This document shows, piece after piece, positions 34,080-43,563 of a DNA stretch of 64,000 bases; position 1 is the first letter of the stretch; the number at the start of each line of letters is the position of its first letter. A program made the translations under genes and the position numbers. Under the pieces are notes generated by a model, which searched no databases, had not been told where the DNA came from, and worked only from the letters and a program-made list of their open reading frames with translations. This DNA is from Lachnospiraceae bacterium (GTDB lineage: Bacteria; Bacillota; Clostridia; Lachnospirales; Lachnospiraceae), in the NCBI GenBank assembly GCA_009774145.1, contig VSND01000002.1, forward strand, positions 20,999-84,998. The letters are read 5' to 3'.

Positions 34080-37000
34080 TTATTCTTTCTCCTGCCCGGA
34101 TTTTGTCGCCGCCGCGATCTGAAGCACGATCTCGCTGAAATACCGCGGACTGATTTCTCCCAAGAAACATTTCTCTTTCCCGCCTCCGCCGTCTGTATCG
34201 GCGCACGGCCGATAGAATGCCGCTTCGTACACCGTCACATCCACGTTTTCATATGTAATGCCGCAGCCGGAGAAGGACAGGTTCACACCCATGTCCCCGT
34301 CTTCCCGGTAAAAAGCGTGGTATGCGCCGCCGTCTCCCACCGGTCCCCGGTTCCAGCCCTGTGCGAGCAGCTTTCCTGACAGGGACAGTCCGTTTAAGGT
34401 GACGCCGCGGAACCTGGTCAGCGTTGTCTCTGCTGCTTCCTCATCGGTCACCGCATGGACCGGGCGGGACAGCTGCTCGATGGGCTGCGTGATCTCATAG
34501 TCTGAGAGCTGCTCTTTCCATGCTGCCAGATCTGCTTCTGACAGCTCTGTCGGATGTATCAGCCCGATTGTCCCTTCTTCCGGAAATGCATATTCCTCTT
34601 CCTTCACCGTATTAAAGCTTCCGTCCTCCATGTACCGGAACGTTTCCTGCAAAACCCCGTCTTCATATCTGCCCCAGATCAGCCCTGCGGCAAACTGGTG
34701 CATGACCGGATTTTTCACAAACAGTTCCTGCCAGCGGCCCGCCTGCCAGAATCTGCCGGTGAGAAGCGCCTGAGAAAACCGAAGCTTCTGGCTGGCGGCA
34801 ACCGTCTTCAGCTGTTTTTTCATCTGCTTAAATGCAAGGTTTGCTTCCTTTGCCTTCTCCGGGTCGTCCTGCTTTCCGGGCGCAGGCATATTTTTCAGAC
34901 GCTTCCCGTCAGGCCCGTAGACCTCTGTCTCCAGCGCCGGACTCAGGCGGACGGTAAAGGTTCTTGCTCCATAATCAAAAGTCTGCTCCATCTCCCCATG
35001 AAAGCCCAGGTCCGGCACGATCCGGTCCTCCAGCTCTTCCTGGCTGATGCCAAACTCTGCCGCCGCACCTGCAAGCGCTTCCGCCGCTCCCTTTTTCACC
35101 TGACGGTATCTGCATTTTCTGGAGATCTGATCCACCAGCAGAAGGGCCGGCGACGACCCGTTCAGCGCCAGCGCCTTTACCGCATCCACTGCCAGAGCGC
35201 CCCGGAATTTTGCAGGCAACTCTTTGATCTGCTGATGCAGAAGCGGGATCACCGCCTCTCCTCCATGGATGGAAACGGCATACAGAACCCATCGTTTCTT
35301 TGCTTCTGCTCCGTAATCCAGCCACCGCTGGAACAGCTCCGTCATACATGCAGACAGCTCCGCTTTTTGAAGCGCATCTGCCAGCCGCACGGCATCCTTA
35401 TGAATTCCCAGGGGCTCCATATATGCGTAAGCGACCAGAATCGCCCGCAGATAATCCTCCGGCGCCTCTGCGCCGTTTTTCATATGAATCATGTCAAAGG
35501 GCTTTGTAAACGCCCACTGAACCTTCTGTCTCCGGCTGCCTTTGAGCAGCTCTTTTACAAGCTGTTCCAGATCCACATCCAGCTCCGAACCCAGAAGCTT
35601 TTTGAGATATTCGGAAAGCTTTCCGTTCTTTTCCTGTTCCAGCGCCTGCGAAAGCTCCAAGCGGTACCGGTCCACGCCCCACTGTTTCAGCACCCACACG
35701 GCCATCTGACGTTCCTTCTGTTTTCTGGATGCCAGCATCGCCCTGATCTGCGGCTCCCATTCCGGGTGATTTTTATAGATCTCCACAAGGACCTGCTGCA
35801 CCTGTCTGGAACCGTCCCCGGCGCAGGAAAGAAGCGCTTCTTTATATTCCTCTCCATGCAGATCCATGGTACGGATGCAGAAGATCCGGGTCATGGCGGC
35901 TCCGTTTACGGCCGCCTTCTTATACGCCTCTCCCCACTGCCCGATTCTGGCATCCAGCGCCTGTACGCACTCCTCTGTAAAATGATCCTGAGCATCTGTG
36001 GAATCATATCGATAGCAGCTCTCATGGATACATGAGAGCACATCCAGCTGGCAGGGCGCCGGCATCTGTTCTTCCTGAAAAACCTTGAAAATCTCGTCAA
36101 TCTCCGCCGCAGACGGACTCGAATTAATACGGGCCCCGCTATCATACCCGAACATATAAAACCGGAAATATGTACCATGCATCAGAAGCCCTTCCATAAC
36201 CAGCGCCCGCCGGTACATCTGCCGCATCTGCGGCTCCTTCTGCAGTTTCTTCAGCCGGACGTCTTTATTTCCATAATAACCGCTGCCCGTTTTGCGCCAC
36301 TCCTTAACCAGAGGAAGCACCTGTTTAAGAGAGGCCTCTCCCAGAAAATATTTTTTTGCCGTTTCCTCTTCCGTCTTAAAATTTGTGACCAGCTCCTGCG
36401 CCACCTTCTGCCGGTACTGCTCCTGATCAAAAAGCTCCCCGCGCCATGCCGGTTTTATCTTCTGCACCCGCTCCAGCAGACGCTCATAATCCGAAAGCTC
36501 CAGCTTTTCTGCCGCTTTTTTTATCGCTTCCGGATATTCCTTCATCATGTACTGCCAGACGCTCTCTTCCCGCGTCCGCAGACTCCACTCCACCCACCAT
36601 TCCTGCTCGATGGGCATCTTTTCGATCAGAAACCGGATATGCCGGTGAAACCAGTCCCGGTCCGCCGTATACCGGCTGACCGTGAAGAAACGGTCCCGTC
36701 CCATCTGGTATCCGCTTCTTCCGGATTCCGCTGCCGCTGCCGCCGCCAGCCTGAGAAATGCTCCGAATGTCTTTTTCTGTTCCAGTGCAAGATACACACA
36801 GCCTGCCAGCAGCGCCAGCATATATTCCTGGCACTTCGTTCCCTGAAGAACTGTCAGAATTTCCGCAGGAAACGCCCCGTCCACATCCGCTTTCCGGACA
36901 TAGTCCCGAAGCAACGACAGCTCCGTCTCCGATAAAACCTTTCCTGTGAACAGCTCCGGAAGCCGCTTGAGGATCTTCTGCTCCAGATAACCGGATACCT

Positions 37001-37571
37001 CCTCCGTGCGCTCATTTGTCACGGAAACCAGCGTCATACAGTACAGATATTCCGCCTCCAGCAGCATCCGGGGCGCGTCATCCGGCCCGCAGCAGAGCTC
37101 CCCTGCGCGAAGCAGCGTCTCCGGGTCCTTTTTCCCCGTACTTACCAGAACACTCAGCGACCCCTGCTCCAGCGTATGAGATGCGTACGCATACATTTCT
37201 GCCCGAAAAGCCGTCCTCTGCTCAATGGTAAGCGCTTTTGCAAGCCACTCCATATCCCGGTTTCCGTTTTTCACCAGCACATAGTAAGCCGACGACTTCC
37301 CCACTGCCGTCACGAACTTCGCATACCGAAGGACCAGCGCTTCCGCTCCCGCCAGTTCCCGAAGCTCTTTGCACCAGGCAAAACATGCCGCCCGCTCCGT
37401 CTCTGTGAACTGAGAGAACTCCTGATACTCTGTCTCCTTTAATAACCCCTCATCTGTTCCTTCCGGCTGCTCCAGATACTCTTCTGCAAGCCTTCGGTTC
37501 TTCTGTGAGAGCATCAGAGCATCCAGCGCTTCGGATAAAGTCTTCTCCATACGGTCGTCTTTCAGGTTCAT
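34080..37571 (-). CDS. Giant DUF4132 (MolR-like) protein, copy 1
   Basis: A paralogue of the next gene, 1163 residues, with the same C-terminal DUF4132 signature (FAAGLIWGRYEDGV, IGLIHPTELSEADLAAW, YEITQPIEQLSRPV) and the same helical N-terminal architecture. Conserved stretches such as AKKRWVLYAVSIHGG occur at equivalent positions in both, indicating a tandem duplication followed by strong divergence. GGAGGAAACACAC precedes the ATG at 37571. A decayed gene ends 28 bases upstream on the same strand. No signal peptide or membrane segment; presumably cytoplasmic. Two copies may form a hetero-oligomer. Confidence 0.85.
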   Translation of the reverse strand: MNLKDDRMEKTLSEALDALMLSQKNRRLAEEYLEQPEGTDEGLLKETEYQEFSQFTETERAACFAWCKELRELAGAEALVLRYAKFVTAVGKSSAYYVLVKNGNRDMEWLAKALTIEQRTAFRAEMYAYASHTLEQGSLSVLVSTGKKDPETLLRAGELCCGPDDAPRMLLEAEYLYCMTLVSVTNERTEEVSGYLEQKILKRLPELFTGKVLSETELSLLRDYVRKADVDGAFPAEILTVLQGTKCQEYMLALLAGCVYLALEQKKTFGAFLRLAAAAAAESGRSGYQMGRDRFFTVSRYTADRDWFHRHIRFLIEKMPIEQEWWVEWSLRTREESVWQYMMKEYPEAIKKAAEKLELSDYERLLERVQKIKPAWRGELFDQEQYRQKVAQELVTNFKTEEETAKKYFLGEASLKQVLPLVKEWRKTGSGYYGNKDVRLKKLQKEPQMRQMYRRALVMEGLLMHGTYFRFYMFGYDSGARINSSPSAAEIDEIFKVFQEEQMPAPCQLDVLSCIHESCYRYDSTDAQDHFTEECVQALDARIGQWGEAYKKAAVNGAAMTRIFCIRTMDLHGEEYKEALLSCAGDGSRQVQQVLVEIYKNHPEWEPQIRAMLASRKQKERQMAVWVLKQWGVDRYRLELSQALEQEKNGKLSEYLKKLLGSELDVDLEQLVKELLKGSRRQKVQWAFTKPFDMIHMKNGAEAPEDYLRAILVAYAYMEPLGIHKDAVRLADALQKAELSACMTELFQRWLDYGAEAKKRWVLYAVSIHGGEAVIPLLHQQIKELPAKFRGALAVDAVKALALNGSSPALLLVDQISRKCRYRQVKKGAAEALAGAAAEFGISQEELEDRIVPDLGFHGEMEQTFDYGARTFTVRLSPALETEVYGPDGKRLKNMPAPGKQDDPEKAKEANLAFKQMKKQLKTVAASQKLRFSQALLTGRFWQAGRWQELFVKNPVMHQFAAGLIWGRYEDGVLQETFRYMEDGSFNTVKEEEYAFPEEGTIGLIHPTELSEADLAAWKEQLSDYEITQPIEQLSRPVHAVTDEEAAETTLTRFRGVTLNGLSLSGKLLAQGWNRGPVGDGGAYHAFYREDGDMGVNLSFSGCGITYENVDVTVYEAAFYRPCADTDGGGGKEKCFLGEISPRYFSEIVLQIAAATKSGQEKE

Positions 37572-37599
37572 GTGTGTTTCCTCCGTTTTATCATAATCT

Positions 37600-38065
37600 T
37601 TATGGCAATGTCACTTTCTGCATGTTTTCCAGTGGGATCAGAACCTTTTCATTCCCCCCTGTGCAGGTTGCAAAAGAGCCCTCACATCATTGTCAAGGCT
37701 CTGTAAAATCTTCATGCTGAAATTCAGACCTTTCACACGTTCCTCATCCTGTATGGCAAGATGAAAGCTGGCAACCATAAATGTCCGCCTGCATCGTTTC
37801 ATCGGCCACTGCCAGATACAGACCCTGAACCGATTTCTTTCTGATCCATCTCAGAGTCCTGTATCCTTCCCGAGTACTCTTCAACATTCTGAACGAACTC
37901 CTGATCTTCAAAAAAACTTACAACAAGAGGATGGACATTATGCCACCGCTTTCCATAATATATTCAGTAAAAATCATAATTCTTTTTCTCAATCCGCCTT
38001 ATCAATGAGGTCTTAAGTTCCTCCGGCGCATGTATGCTCTCTGAGATATAACTTGCATATTTCAT
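37600..38065 (-). pseudogene. Decayed gene upstream of the DUF4132 pair
   Basis: An ATG at 38065 with a strong AAGGAG site opens MKYASYISESIHAPEELKTS..., which stops after 33 codons. Downstream the other frames carry protein-like stretches in order: LYLAVADETMQADIYGCQL, then FHLAIQDEERVKGLNFSM to ALLQPAQGG, then NEKVLIPLENMQKVTLP ending in TAA at 37600-37602. The last two are joined by a single slip in a GGGGGG run near 37656. An intact version would be about 150 residues. I do not recognise the family. Its position, 28 bases before DUF4132 copy 1, suggests it was once the first gene of that operon. Confidence 0.6.
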
Positions 38066-38192
38066 GAAAAGCTCCTTCTGTTTCATTCACAGCCGTCTGC
38101 TTGACTGATATAAAATTATACCATACTTTCTTCTGCTTATCAAACATCCAAAAAACCGATACACGCACCTGTGCACCGGCTTTCTTAATCTT

Positions 38193-38353
38193 CTATTCTT
38201 TTCCTGACCCGGCTTCTTCCTGATCCTTCTTCCGCTTCTTCAGCCACGGTACAGGCAGTGCGATCGGCGCTGCTGCACCGGTCCCCGCTGCCGTCACTGC
38301 TCCCGCGATGCTGCTTAAGAATAATTGACCGTTTTTTATAAGCAATGCAAAAA
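38193..38353 (-). other. Possible gene remnant (C-terminal fragment)
   Basis: A minus-strand frame without a start reads KNGQLFLSSIAGAVTAAGTG and ends ...WLKKRKKDQEEAGSGKE before a TAG at 38193. The Ala/Gly-rich hydrophobic stretch followed by a basic tail looks like the end of a small membrane protein. A different frame over the same bases is open for 86 codons but looks less natural. The rest of 38066-38350 shows no gene. Confidence 0.25.
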
Positions 38354-38393
38354 ACAGCCGGTACCATGAGTATTTTACTCTGGTACCGGCTGT
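38349..38393 (-). terminator. Strong terminator after the PD-(D/E)XK-like gene
   Basis: A perfect 13-bp stem ACAGCCGGTACCA/TGGTACCGGCTGT encloses an inner GAGTA/TACTC pair, and on the minus strand TTTTTT follows directly. It lies about 55 bases after the stop at 38448. Confidence 0.9.
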
Positions 38394-38447
38394 GAGCCGA
38401 CCTGTCTTTGATCATCTGTTTCCGCAAAAGTATCTCATTTGACACAT

Positions 38448-39323
38448 CTACGGTTCTTCGGGAAAAAGTTCTTTCATTAACTGCTCCTGAAAGGCACTGT
38501 CCTCCGTGGCACGCTTCAGGTCATCATAGCGATTCGCATTAATCAGTACTTTGTTAAGACGATTGATGCGTGCCCCGCCTTCTTTCATCCCTTTCTCCAT
38601 CCCGTCTCTCAGGATCATCTCTCCCAAAATCGTCATATCCATCTCCTCCTTTATCTCTCTCAGCTGCCGGTCATCCAGGAATTTCATGGCGAAGGTATAC
38701 AGTACGGCCTCCATATGTGCCAGTTCCTCCCGCTCTGCATGTTCGCGTTCGCTTTTCAGAAGCCGGATACCTCTGGTAATCCGCTCCTGCTGCGGCATCT
38801 GGCCGGACATCAGGGGCGTCAGCAGAACTTCCAGGAGATCGGAGCGTTTCAGTCTCCCCTTCTCCTGTTTCCGTTCCAGCTTCCGAATCGTCCGGTCCGC
38901 ATCCCGGTCTTTCATGCGTATGACCTTTACCCGGTATGTATTGATCCCCGTTACCAGACTGTGCTTCAGTTTCCGGACACCTGAGGTACAGATCACGCAG
39001 GTGGTCACGTCCACGCCGTACTGCTCACTGGTTACCGCTTCGTACGCACGAAATCTCCGCAGGGTCCCGGCCCGGATGCTTTTGCTCTCGAATTCCAGAT
39101 GGGTCCAGCTTCCGTCCGTCATCTCATAGTTAAAGTCTTCCATGAAGTCTCTCGGATTCAGGTGTACCTGTTCCGTGGGCGCGATACGGCGCACCTTTCC
39201 TCTGATGCCGACCAGGGGCATCAGTTCCGCCCCGAAGAGTTTCGCCGCTCCTTTCAGCGCACGGTCCTCCAAGGGCTGACTTCCTGCAGTCTCCCAGGAA
39301 GTCAGTTTCTCTTTATCGCTCAT
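38448..39323 (-). CDS. PD-(D/E)XK nuclease-like protein of the Rpn/transposase-associated type
   Basis: A 291-residue protein. The segment SWTHLEFESKS near residue 73 followed by TLRRFRAYEAVTSEQYGVDV and TTCVICTSG resembles the E-x-K core and following strands of the PD-(D/E)XK fold in Rpn-type recombination-promoting nucleases and related Lachnospiraceae proteins. The C-terminal half (about 170-290) is charged and helical with EKGMKEG near 245, as in that group. Members are numerous and mobile, but no inverted repeats or target duplication are seen here. CAGAAAAGGAGGCTGT gives a good ribosome site. It has its own strong terminator. The assignment rests on motif resemblance only. Confidence 0.55.
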   Translation of the reverse strand: MSDKEKLTSWETAGSQPLEDRALKGAAKLFGAELMPLVGIRGKVRRIAPTEQVHLNPRDFMEDFNYEMTDGSWTHLEFESKSIRAGTLRRFRAYEAVTSEQYGVDVTTCVICTSGVRKLKHSLVTGINTYRVKVIRMKDRDADRTIRKLERKQEKGRLKRSDLLEVLLTPLMSGQMPQQERITRGIRLLKSEREHAEREELAHMEAVLYTFAMKFLDDRQLREIKEEMDMTILGEMILRDGMEKGMKEGGARINRLNKVLINANRYDDLKRATEDSAFQEQLMKELFPEEP

Positions 39324-39606
39324 ACAGCCTCCTTTTCGCAGAAAACCATATAAGGAACTGTTCTGATCCTATTATAGGATTTTTTGCAGCATCGGGCAAC
39401 TGTATTCTGCTTCCGGTTCTATTTTATAAAGTTCATATCGGGTATTTCTGCCTGAATGCAGGCAGTGCATCAGATTTCGCGGGAAAGACCTTCCCGCTGA
39501 CGGATATCTGTTTTTCTTCTGTATACAGTTCCTTATGTATTGCCGGCTGCTGACGGGATTACTATATCATATTTTTCCTGCCTGTTCCAGACTTTTTTCA
39601 CAGTAT

Positions 39607-39652
39607 GAAAAAACAGCCAGTGCCTCAGTTCCGCCCTCCGGCACAGGCTGTT
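39607..39652 (-). terminator. Terminator in the gap between fba and the nuclease-like gene
   Basis: AACAGCC-A-GTGCC (39612-39624) pairs with GGCAC-A-GGCTGTT (39640-39652); on the minus strand TTTT follows. No gene ends just upstream of it; fba has its own terminator, so this one may serve a short independent transcript. Confidence 0.6.
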
Positions 39653-39890
39653 ATGCAATCTCCGGAATCCCCTTTATCCATTCTGACCCGGAAATCCCCT
39701 GCTGTTCTTACATAAGGATCCCTGCTTTGCCCAAAATACAGATACTGTCAAAAAACGCAAAACGTTATACTCTGCGGCATAAACCGGCATACCTTTTGCT
39801 TTTGTAATATTATACCTGCTTAACACCGGTTTTGCGATAGATGATGATGGAATTTTCCCTCTGTCCGCAAAGCATCCCAACTATCCGCAG
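39653..39890 (-). other. Gene-free stretch, possible small RNA
   Basis: Between the fba terminator and the terminator at 39607-39652 no convincing protein gene is present. A minus-strand TATAAT around 39800-39810 (without a good -35) lies about 200 bases before that terminator, so a short non-coding transcript is possible. A 38-codon frame inside it (MPVYAAEYNVLRFL...) has only a poorly spaced ribosome site. Confidence 0.25.
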
Positions 39891-39928
39891 AAAGAAAAAC
39901 AGCTCCTGATATACGCTCAGGAGCTGTT
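39890..39928 (-). terminator. fba terminator
   Basis: A perfect 12-bp stem (AACAGCTCCTGA/TCAGGAGCTGTT, 39898-39928) with a 7-base loop, followed on the minus strand by TTTTTCTTTCT, 28 bases after the fba stop. Confidence 0.92.
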
Positions 39929-39955
39929 GGTCTGTCATTCCATATACGATGATTC

Positions 39956-40894
39956 TCAGGCTTTTCCTTCGGAACCGAGAACGTCTTTGATCTTATGCAT
40001 AACAACCGCTTTGACGTTAGCACGTCCAACTTTCAGATACTCGCGCGGGTCGAACTTGGACGGATCCGTCCACATAACCTCGCGGATACCTGCCGTCATG
40101 CCCAGACGAAGGTCAGAGTCAATGTTGATCTTGCAGACTGCAGATCTTGCTGCCTGACGAAGCTGCTCTTCCGGAACGCCGATGGCATCCTTCAGTGCGC
40201 CGCCGTGCTCATTGATGATCTTCACATATTCCTGCGGAACGGAAGATGCACCGTGAAGAACAATCGGGAAGTTCGGGATTCTCTTCTCGATCTCCTCAAG
40301 AATATCAAAACGAAGCTGCGGTTTGCTGCCCGGTTTAAATTTAAATGCACCATGGCTGGTTCCAATCGCAATCGCCAGAGAATCCACATTGGTCTTTGTC
40401 ACGAACTCTTCAACCTCTTCCGGCTGTGTATAGGAAGAATCCTCCGCGGATACCTTTACATCATCCTCAATTCCTGCCAGTCTTCCAAGCTCTGCCTCTA
40501 CTACAACGCCTCTCTCATGCGCATACTCTACGACCTTTTTTGTCAGCTCGATATTGGTTGCAAAATCATGATGAGAACCGTCGATCATAACAGAAGTAAA
40601 TCCGCCGTCGATACAGGACTTGCAGATCTCGAAATCAGCGCCGTGGTCCAGATGAAGAGCGATCGGAAGGTCCGGAGCTTCCACAAGAACAGCCTCAACC
40701 AGTTTTACTAAATAGTTGTGCTTTGCGTACTTTCTTGCGCCTGCGGATACCTGTAAGATAATCGGGGAATTCAGTTCGATGGCAGCATCAGCGATACCCT
40801 GAACGATCTCCATGTTGTTCACGTTGAATGCGCCGATTGCATAACCGCCTTCATAGGCCTTTTTGAACATTTCTTTGGTTGTAACTAATGGCAT
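39956..40894 (-). CDS. fba: Class II fructose-bisphosphate aldolase
   Basis: Zinc-dependent aldolase that splits fructose-1,6-bisphosphate into glyceraldehyde-3-phosphate and dihydroxyacetone phosphate in glycolysis. The 312-residue TIM barrel shows IALHLDHGADFE with the zinc-binding His near residue 80, GGFTSVMIDGSHHDF, EAELGRLAG near 136, LHGASSVP near 208 and the phosphate-binding KINIDSDLRLGMT near 260. A single gene with its own promoter, a leader palindrome and a strong terminator, which is usual for this housekeeping enzyme. AGAAAGGATG precedes the ATG. Confidence 0.96.
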   Translation of the reverse strand: MPLVTTKEMFKKAYEGGYAIGAFNVNNMEIVQGIADAAIELNSPIILQVSAGARKYAKHNYLVKLVEAVLVEAPDLPIALHLDHGADFEICKSCIDGGFTSVMIDGSHHDFATNIELTKKVVEYAHERGVVVEAELGRLAGIEDDVKVSAEDSSYTQPEEVEEFVTKTNVDSLAIAIGTSHGAFKFKPGSKPQLRFDILEEIEKRIPNFPIVLHGASSVPQEYVKIINEHGGALKDAIGVPEEQLRQAARSAVCKINIDSDLRLGMTAGIREVMWTDPSKFDPREYLKVGRANVKAVVMHKIKDVLGSEGKA

Positions 40895-40924
40895 AGTTGG
40901 TCATCCTTTCTCTACCCAAAATTT

Positions 40925-40976
40925 GGCACGTCCGTGCCGATACACCTATATTACTACATTTTCCTGAAATCAACAA
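40925..40976 (-). promoter_or_regulatory. fba promoter and leader palindrome
   Basis: Minus-strand TTGTTG (40971-40976), 17 bases, TAATAT (40948-40953). Just inside the transcript GGCACG-TC-CGTGCC (40925-40938) is a perfect palindrome that could be an operator or a small hairpin. Confidence 0.6.
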
Positions 40977-41093
40977 GGTGTTTTCCGGGATTTTTTTAAG
41001 AAAGCATTATGCAATTCCGCACCAGTCAGGAATTATGTTGTTTTACTTTCTGAAAACATTCATAAACACAACCAGATAAAATCCCCTGTCTGG

Positions 41094-43507
41094 TCATAAA
41101 ACCCCAAGCCATTCTCCGTTGTTTTTAAACCGATTTATCTTTCCGTTTATTTTCATATTCGAATTTGCCATAACTCCACTGCCATTTAAATAATACCATT
41201 TACCGCTTAATTTCAACCAGCCGGTTTTCATGGAGCCATTCCCGTTTAAATAGTACCACTTATTTCCCTGTTTTAACCAGCCTGTCTGCATAGCTCCATT
41301 GTTTTTCAGATAATACCAGGTCTTTCCCAGTTTCAGCCACCCCGTACGCATGGCCCCGCTTTCATTCAAATAATACCAGGCATTTCCCCGTTTCAGCCAA
41401 CCCGTTCGCATAGACCCGCTCTCATTCAGATAATACCAGGTATTTCCCAGCTTCAGCCAGCCCGTACGCATGGCCCCGCTTCCATCCAGATAGTACCACG
41501 TGTTTCCAAGCTTCAGCCACCCCGTCTGCATGACTCCGCTTTTATCCATGTAATACCAGGTGTTTTTCAACTTTAACCAGCCAGTCCTGGCAGCACCGTC
41601 TTTATCTATATAATACCATTTACCATTATGCTTAAACCAGCCGGTTTTTGACGAATCCAGTTTTTCTGCAAAACTCAAACCATTATTCAAAGCATATATT
41701 TCAGCAGCGCTTCCGGTAACGCCTGTAATCATAAATCCTTTGATAACCCGTCCCTCACCATAGCCGCCTGCTTCATATCCTATTGCCTTTTTTCCAATTG
41801 TACTGACACTCTTTGGAACAGTCACACCAGTCATTTTTTCGCAATTATAAAATGCATAATCACCAATATTGGTAATGCCTTCTCCAAGAGAAACATTTGT
41901 TAAATTATTACAGTCACGAAATGCATCACTCTCAATATCAGTAACACTTCCTGGAATCACTACATTTGACAAACTGTTACAATCTGAAAATGCACTTGCT
42001 TTTATCCGTATCATGCTGTCTGGAATTATTATATTTGTCAGACTGTCACATTCATGAAATGTATACCTGTCAATATATTTCAGGCTCTTTGGGATTGTTA
42101 TGGAAGAAAGCCTTTTACAATTTGAAAATGCGTATTCTCCTATGCTCGTTACACTGTCAGGAACATTTATGGTTGTCAAATTTGAACAACCCGAAAATGC
42201 ACTTGCTTCAATACTTTTCATCGTATCCGGAATTACCACATTATCCAGATTACTGCAACCTGAAAATGCATACTCTTCAATGTTTGTTACACCTTTATGA
42301 ATCACAGCACCAGTTAAATTTGTGCAGTTTTTAAATGTATATGTTTTAATATTAGAGAGACTTCCGGGTATTTCCACACTAAGCAGTCTGGTACAGCCTG
42401 AAAATGCATAGCTCCCAAGATCCGTCAAATTTCCTGGAAGAATGACCTCTGTCATCCTTGAACAGCCCCCAAACGCATATGCTCCTATACTTGTTACATT
42501 CTCGGGAATTGTAATACCCATCAGACTTTCACAATCCATGAATGCAAAATCTTCAATCAATCCAACACTGTCCGGAATTGTAATATTCTGTAAACTGCTA
42601 CAATTTGAAAATGCACCATCACCAATACTTAAAAGTCCATCTGGAAGTGTTACATTTTTCAGATTACTACAAGATGCAAAAGAAAATGTTCCTATACGAG
42701 TAACTCCTTTTTCAAGCACAACTGTTTTAATATATTTACGATAATCGGCCCATGGAAATCTTGATGAATCACCGTACCCGGGTATTGCGCCTTTCCCCGA
42801 AACAGTGAGAACCCCCACTTCCTCATCGAATGTCCATGACAGATCCCCTATCAACCCGGATGTAACATTTTTCTCAGCTCCAGATGCATCCAGCACTGTT
42901 GCGTCCATTTCTTCTATTATTTCTTCTGGAAGTGTTATCTTCTCTCCATCTGTTAAAAAACCATCCTGATTGTACTCGTATAAATCCTCTTCTTGTTCCT
43001 GTTTTTCTTCCCCAGGCAGCACAGATATCTCTGTTCCTTTCTCTGAAAAAGCCGATGTATCTTCCATGCTTTCTTCATCATCTGCAGAATTTTCCAATTC
43101 GTTTTCCTCCAGGCTTTCCGGACTGTACTCGCCTGAACTCTCTCCTTGTTCTGGTTCTTCCCCCTCATGCAAAACAGATGTATCTGTTCCTTCCTCTGAA
43201 AAAACCGATGTATCTTCCATACTTTCTTCATCATCCGCAGAGCTTTCCAATCCATTTTGATCCAGAATCAAAGCGCTCTCTTCTTCATCCCGTATATCAT
43301 CTTCAACTGCATCACTTCCCAGAAAATCCTCTACACTCGTTGCATCTGAAAGAGAATTGTCTTCCGGTGCTATTATGGTCTGGTCATTACCCCCCCCCCT
43401 TGTAAAATTTCTTCGGACTCTACCGCCTTCACAGGGCATACGGTTAAGATTGTCGCAGTACATATTACTGCAAACGTATTAAAAATACCCGTTCTGCAAT
43501 GTTTCAT
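41094..43507 (-). CDS. Surface LRR_5 protein with cell-wall-binding repeats; start out of frame at a poly-G tract
   Basis: The uninterrupted frame is 41094-43463 (789 codons) but has no natural start. Upstream, an AAGGAG site and ATG at 43507 open a classic signal peptide (MKHCRTGIFNTFAVICTATI, then ...VCPVKA-VES) in another frame. The two meet at a run of ten G at 43399-43390. With ten G the signal-peptide frame stops soon after the tract; with 8 or 11 it would join the rest (about 804 residues with 11). The mature protein has an acidic, internally duplicated linker (SADDEESMEDTS twice), about a dozen LRR_5 units of the form AFSGCSNLxxVxIPDSVTSI, then about nine 20-residue choline-binding-type repeats (TGWLKLGNTWYYL). 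BspA-like proteins of this kind act in adhesion. Confidence 0.8.
41160..41650. repeat. 60-bp tandem repeats encoding cell-wall-binding units
   Basis: About eight copies, each 20 codons, with the recurring plus-strand motif AATACCA(G/T)GT(G/A)TTTCCCAG and CAGCC(A/C)CCCGT. Several neighbours are nearly identical, so unit number can change by recombination without changing the frame. Confidence 0.8.
43390..43399 (-). repeat. Homopolymer of ten G in the start region of the surface protein
   Basis: Ten consecutive C on the plus strand (G in the transcript), located 36 codons after the signal-peptide ATG. The tract separates the signal-peptide frame from the body frame. Long G runs slip during replication, so this is a candidate on/off switch; a sequencing length error would look the same. 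Confidence 0.8.
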
Positions 43508-43563
43508 AACATTACTCTCCTTTCTTTTACTGTCCTTTCGGACACATTTATGTGGTACATTTT

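Noticed and set aside
34554..36035. Plus-strand open frame of 493 codons opposite DUF4132 copy 1
   Set aside because: Antisense shadow of the DUF4132 gene, without a ribosome site or sensible composition.
40925..40938. Riboswitch in the fba leader
   Set aside because: Only a 6-bp palindrome is present in a leader of about 45 bases, too short for a known riboswitch.
41160..41650. CRISPR-like periodic sequence
   Set aside because: The 60-base units encode contiguous cell-wall-binding repeats, with no unique spacers.
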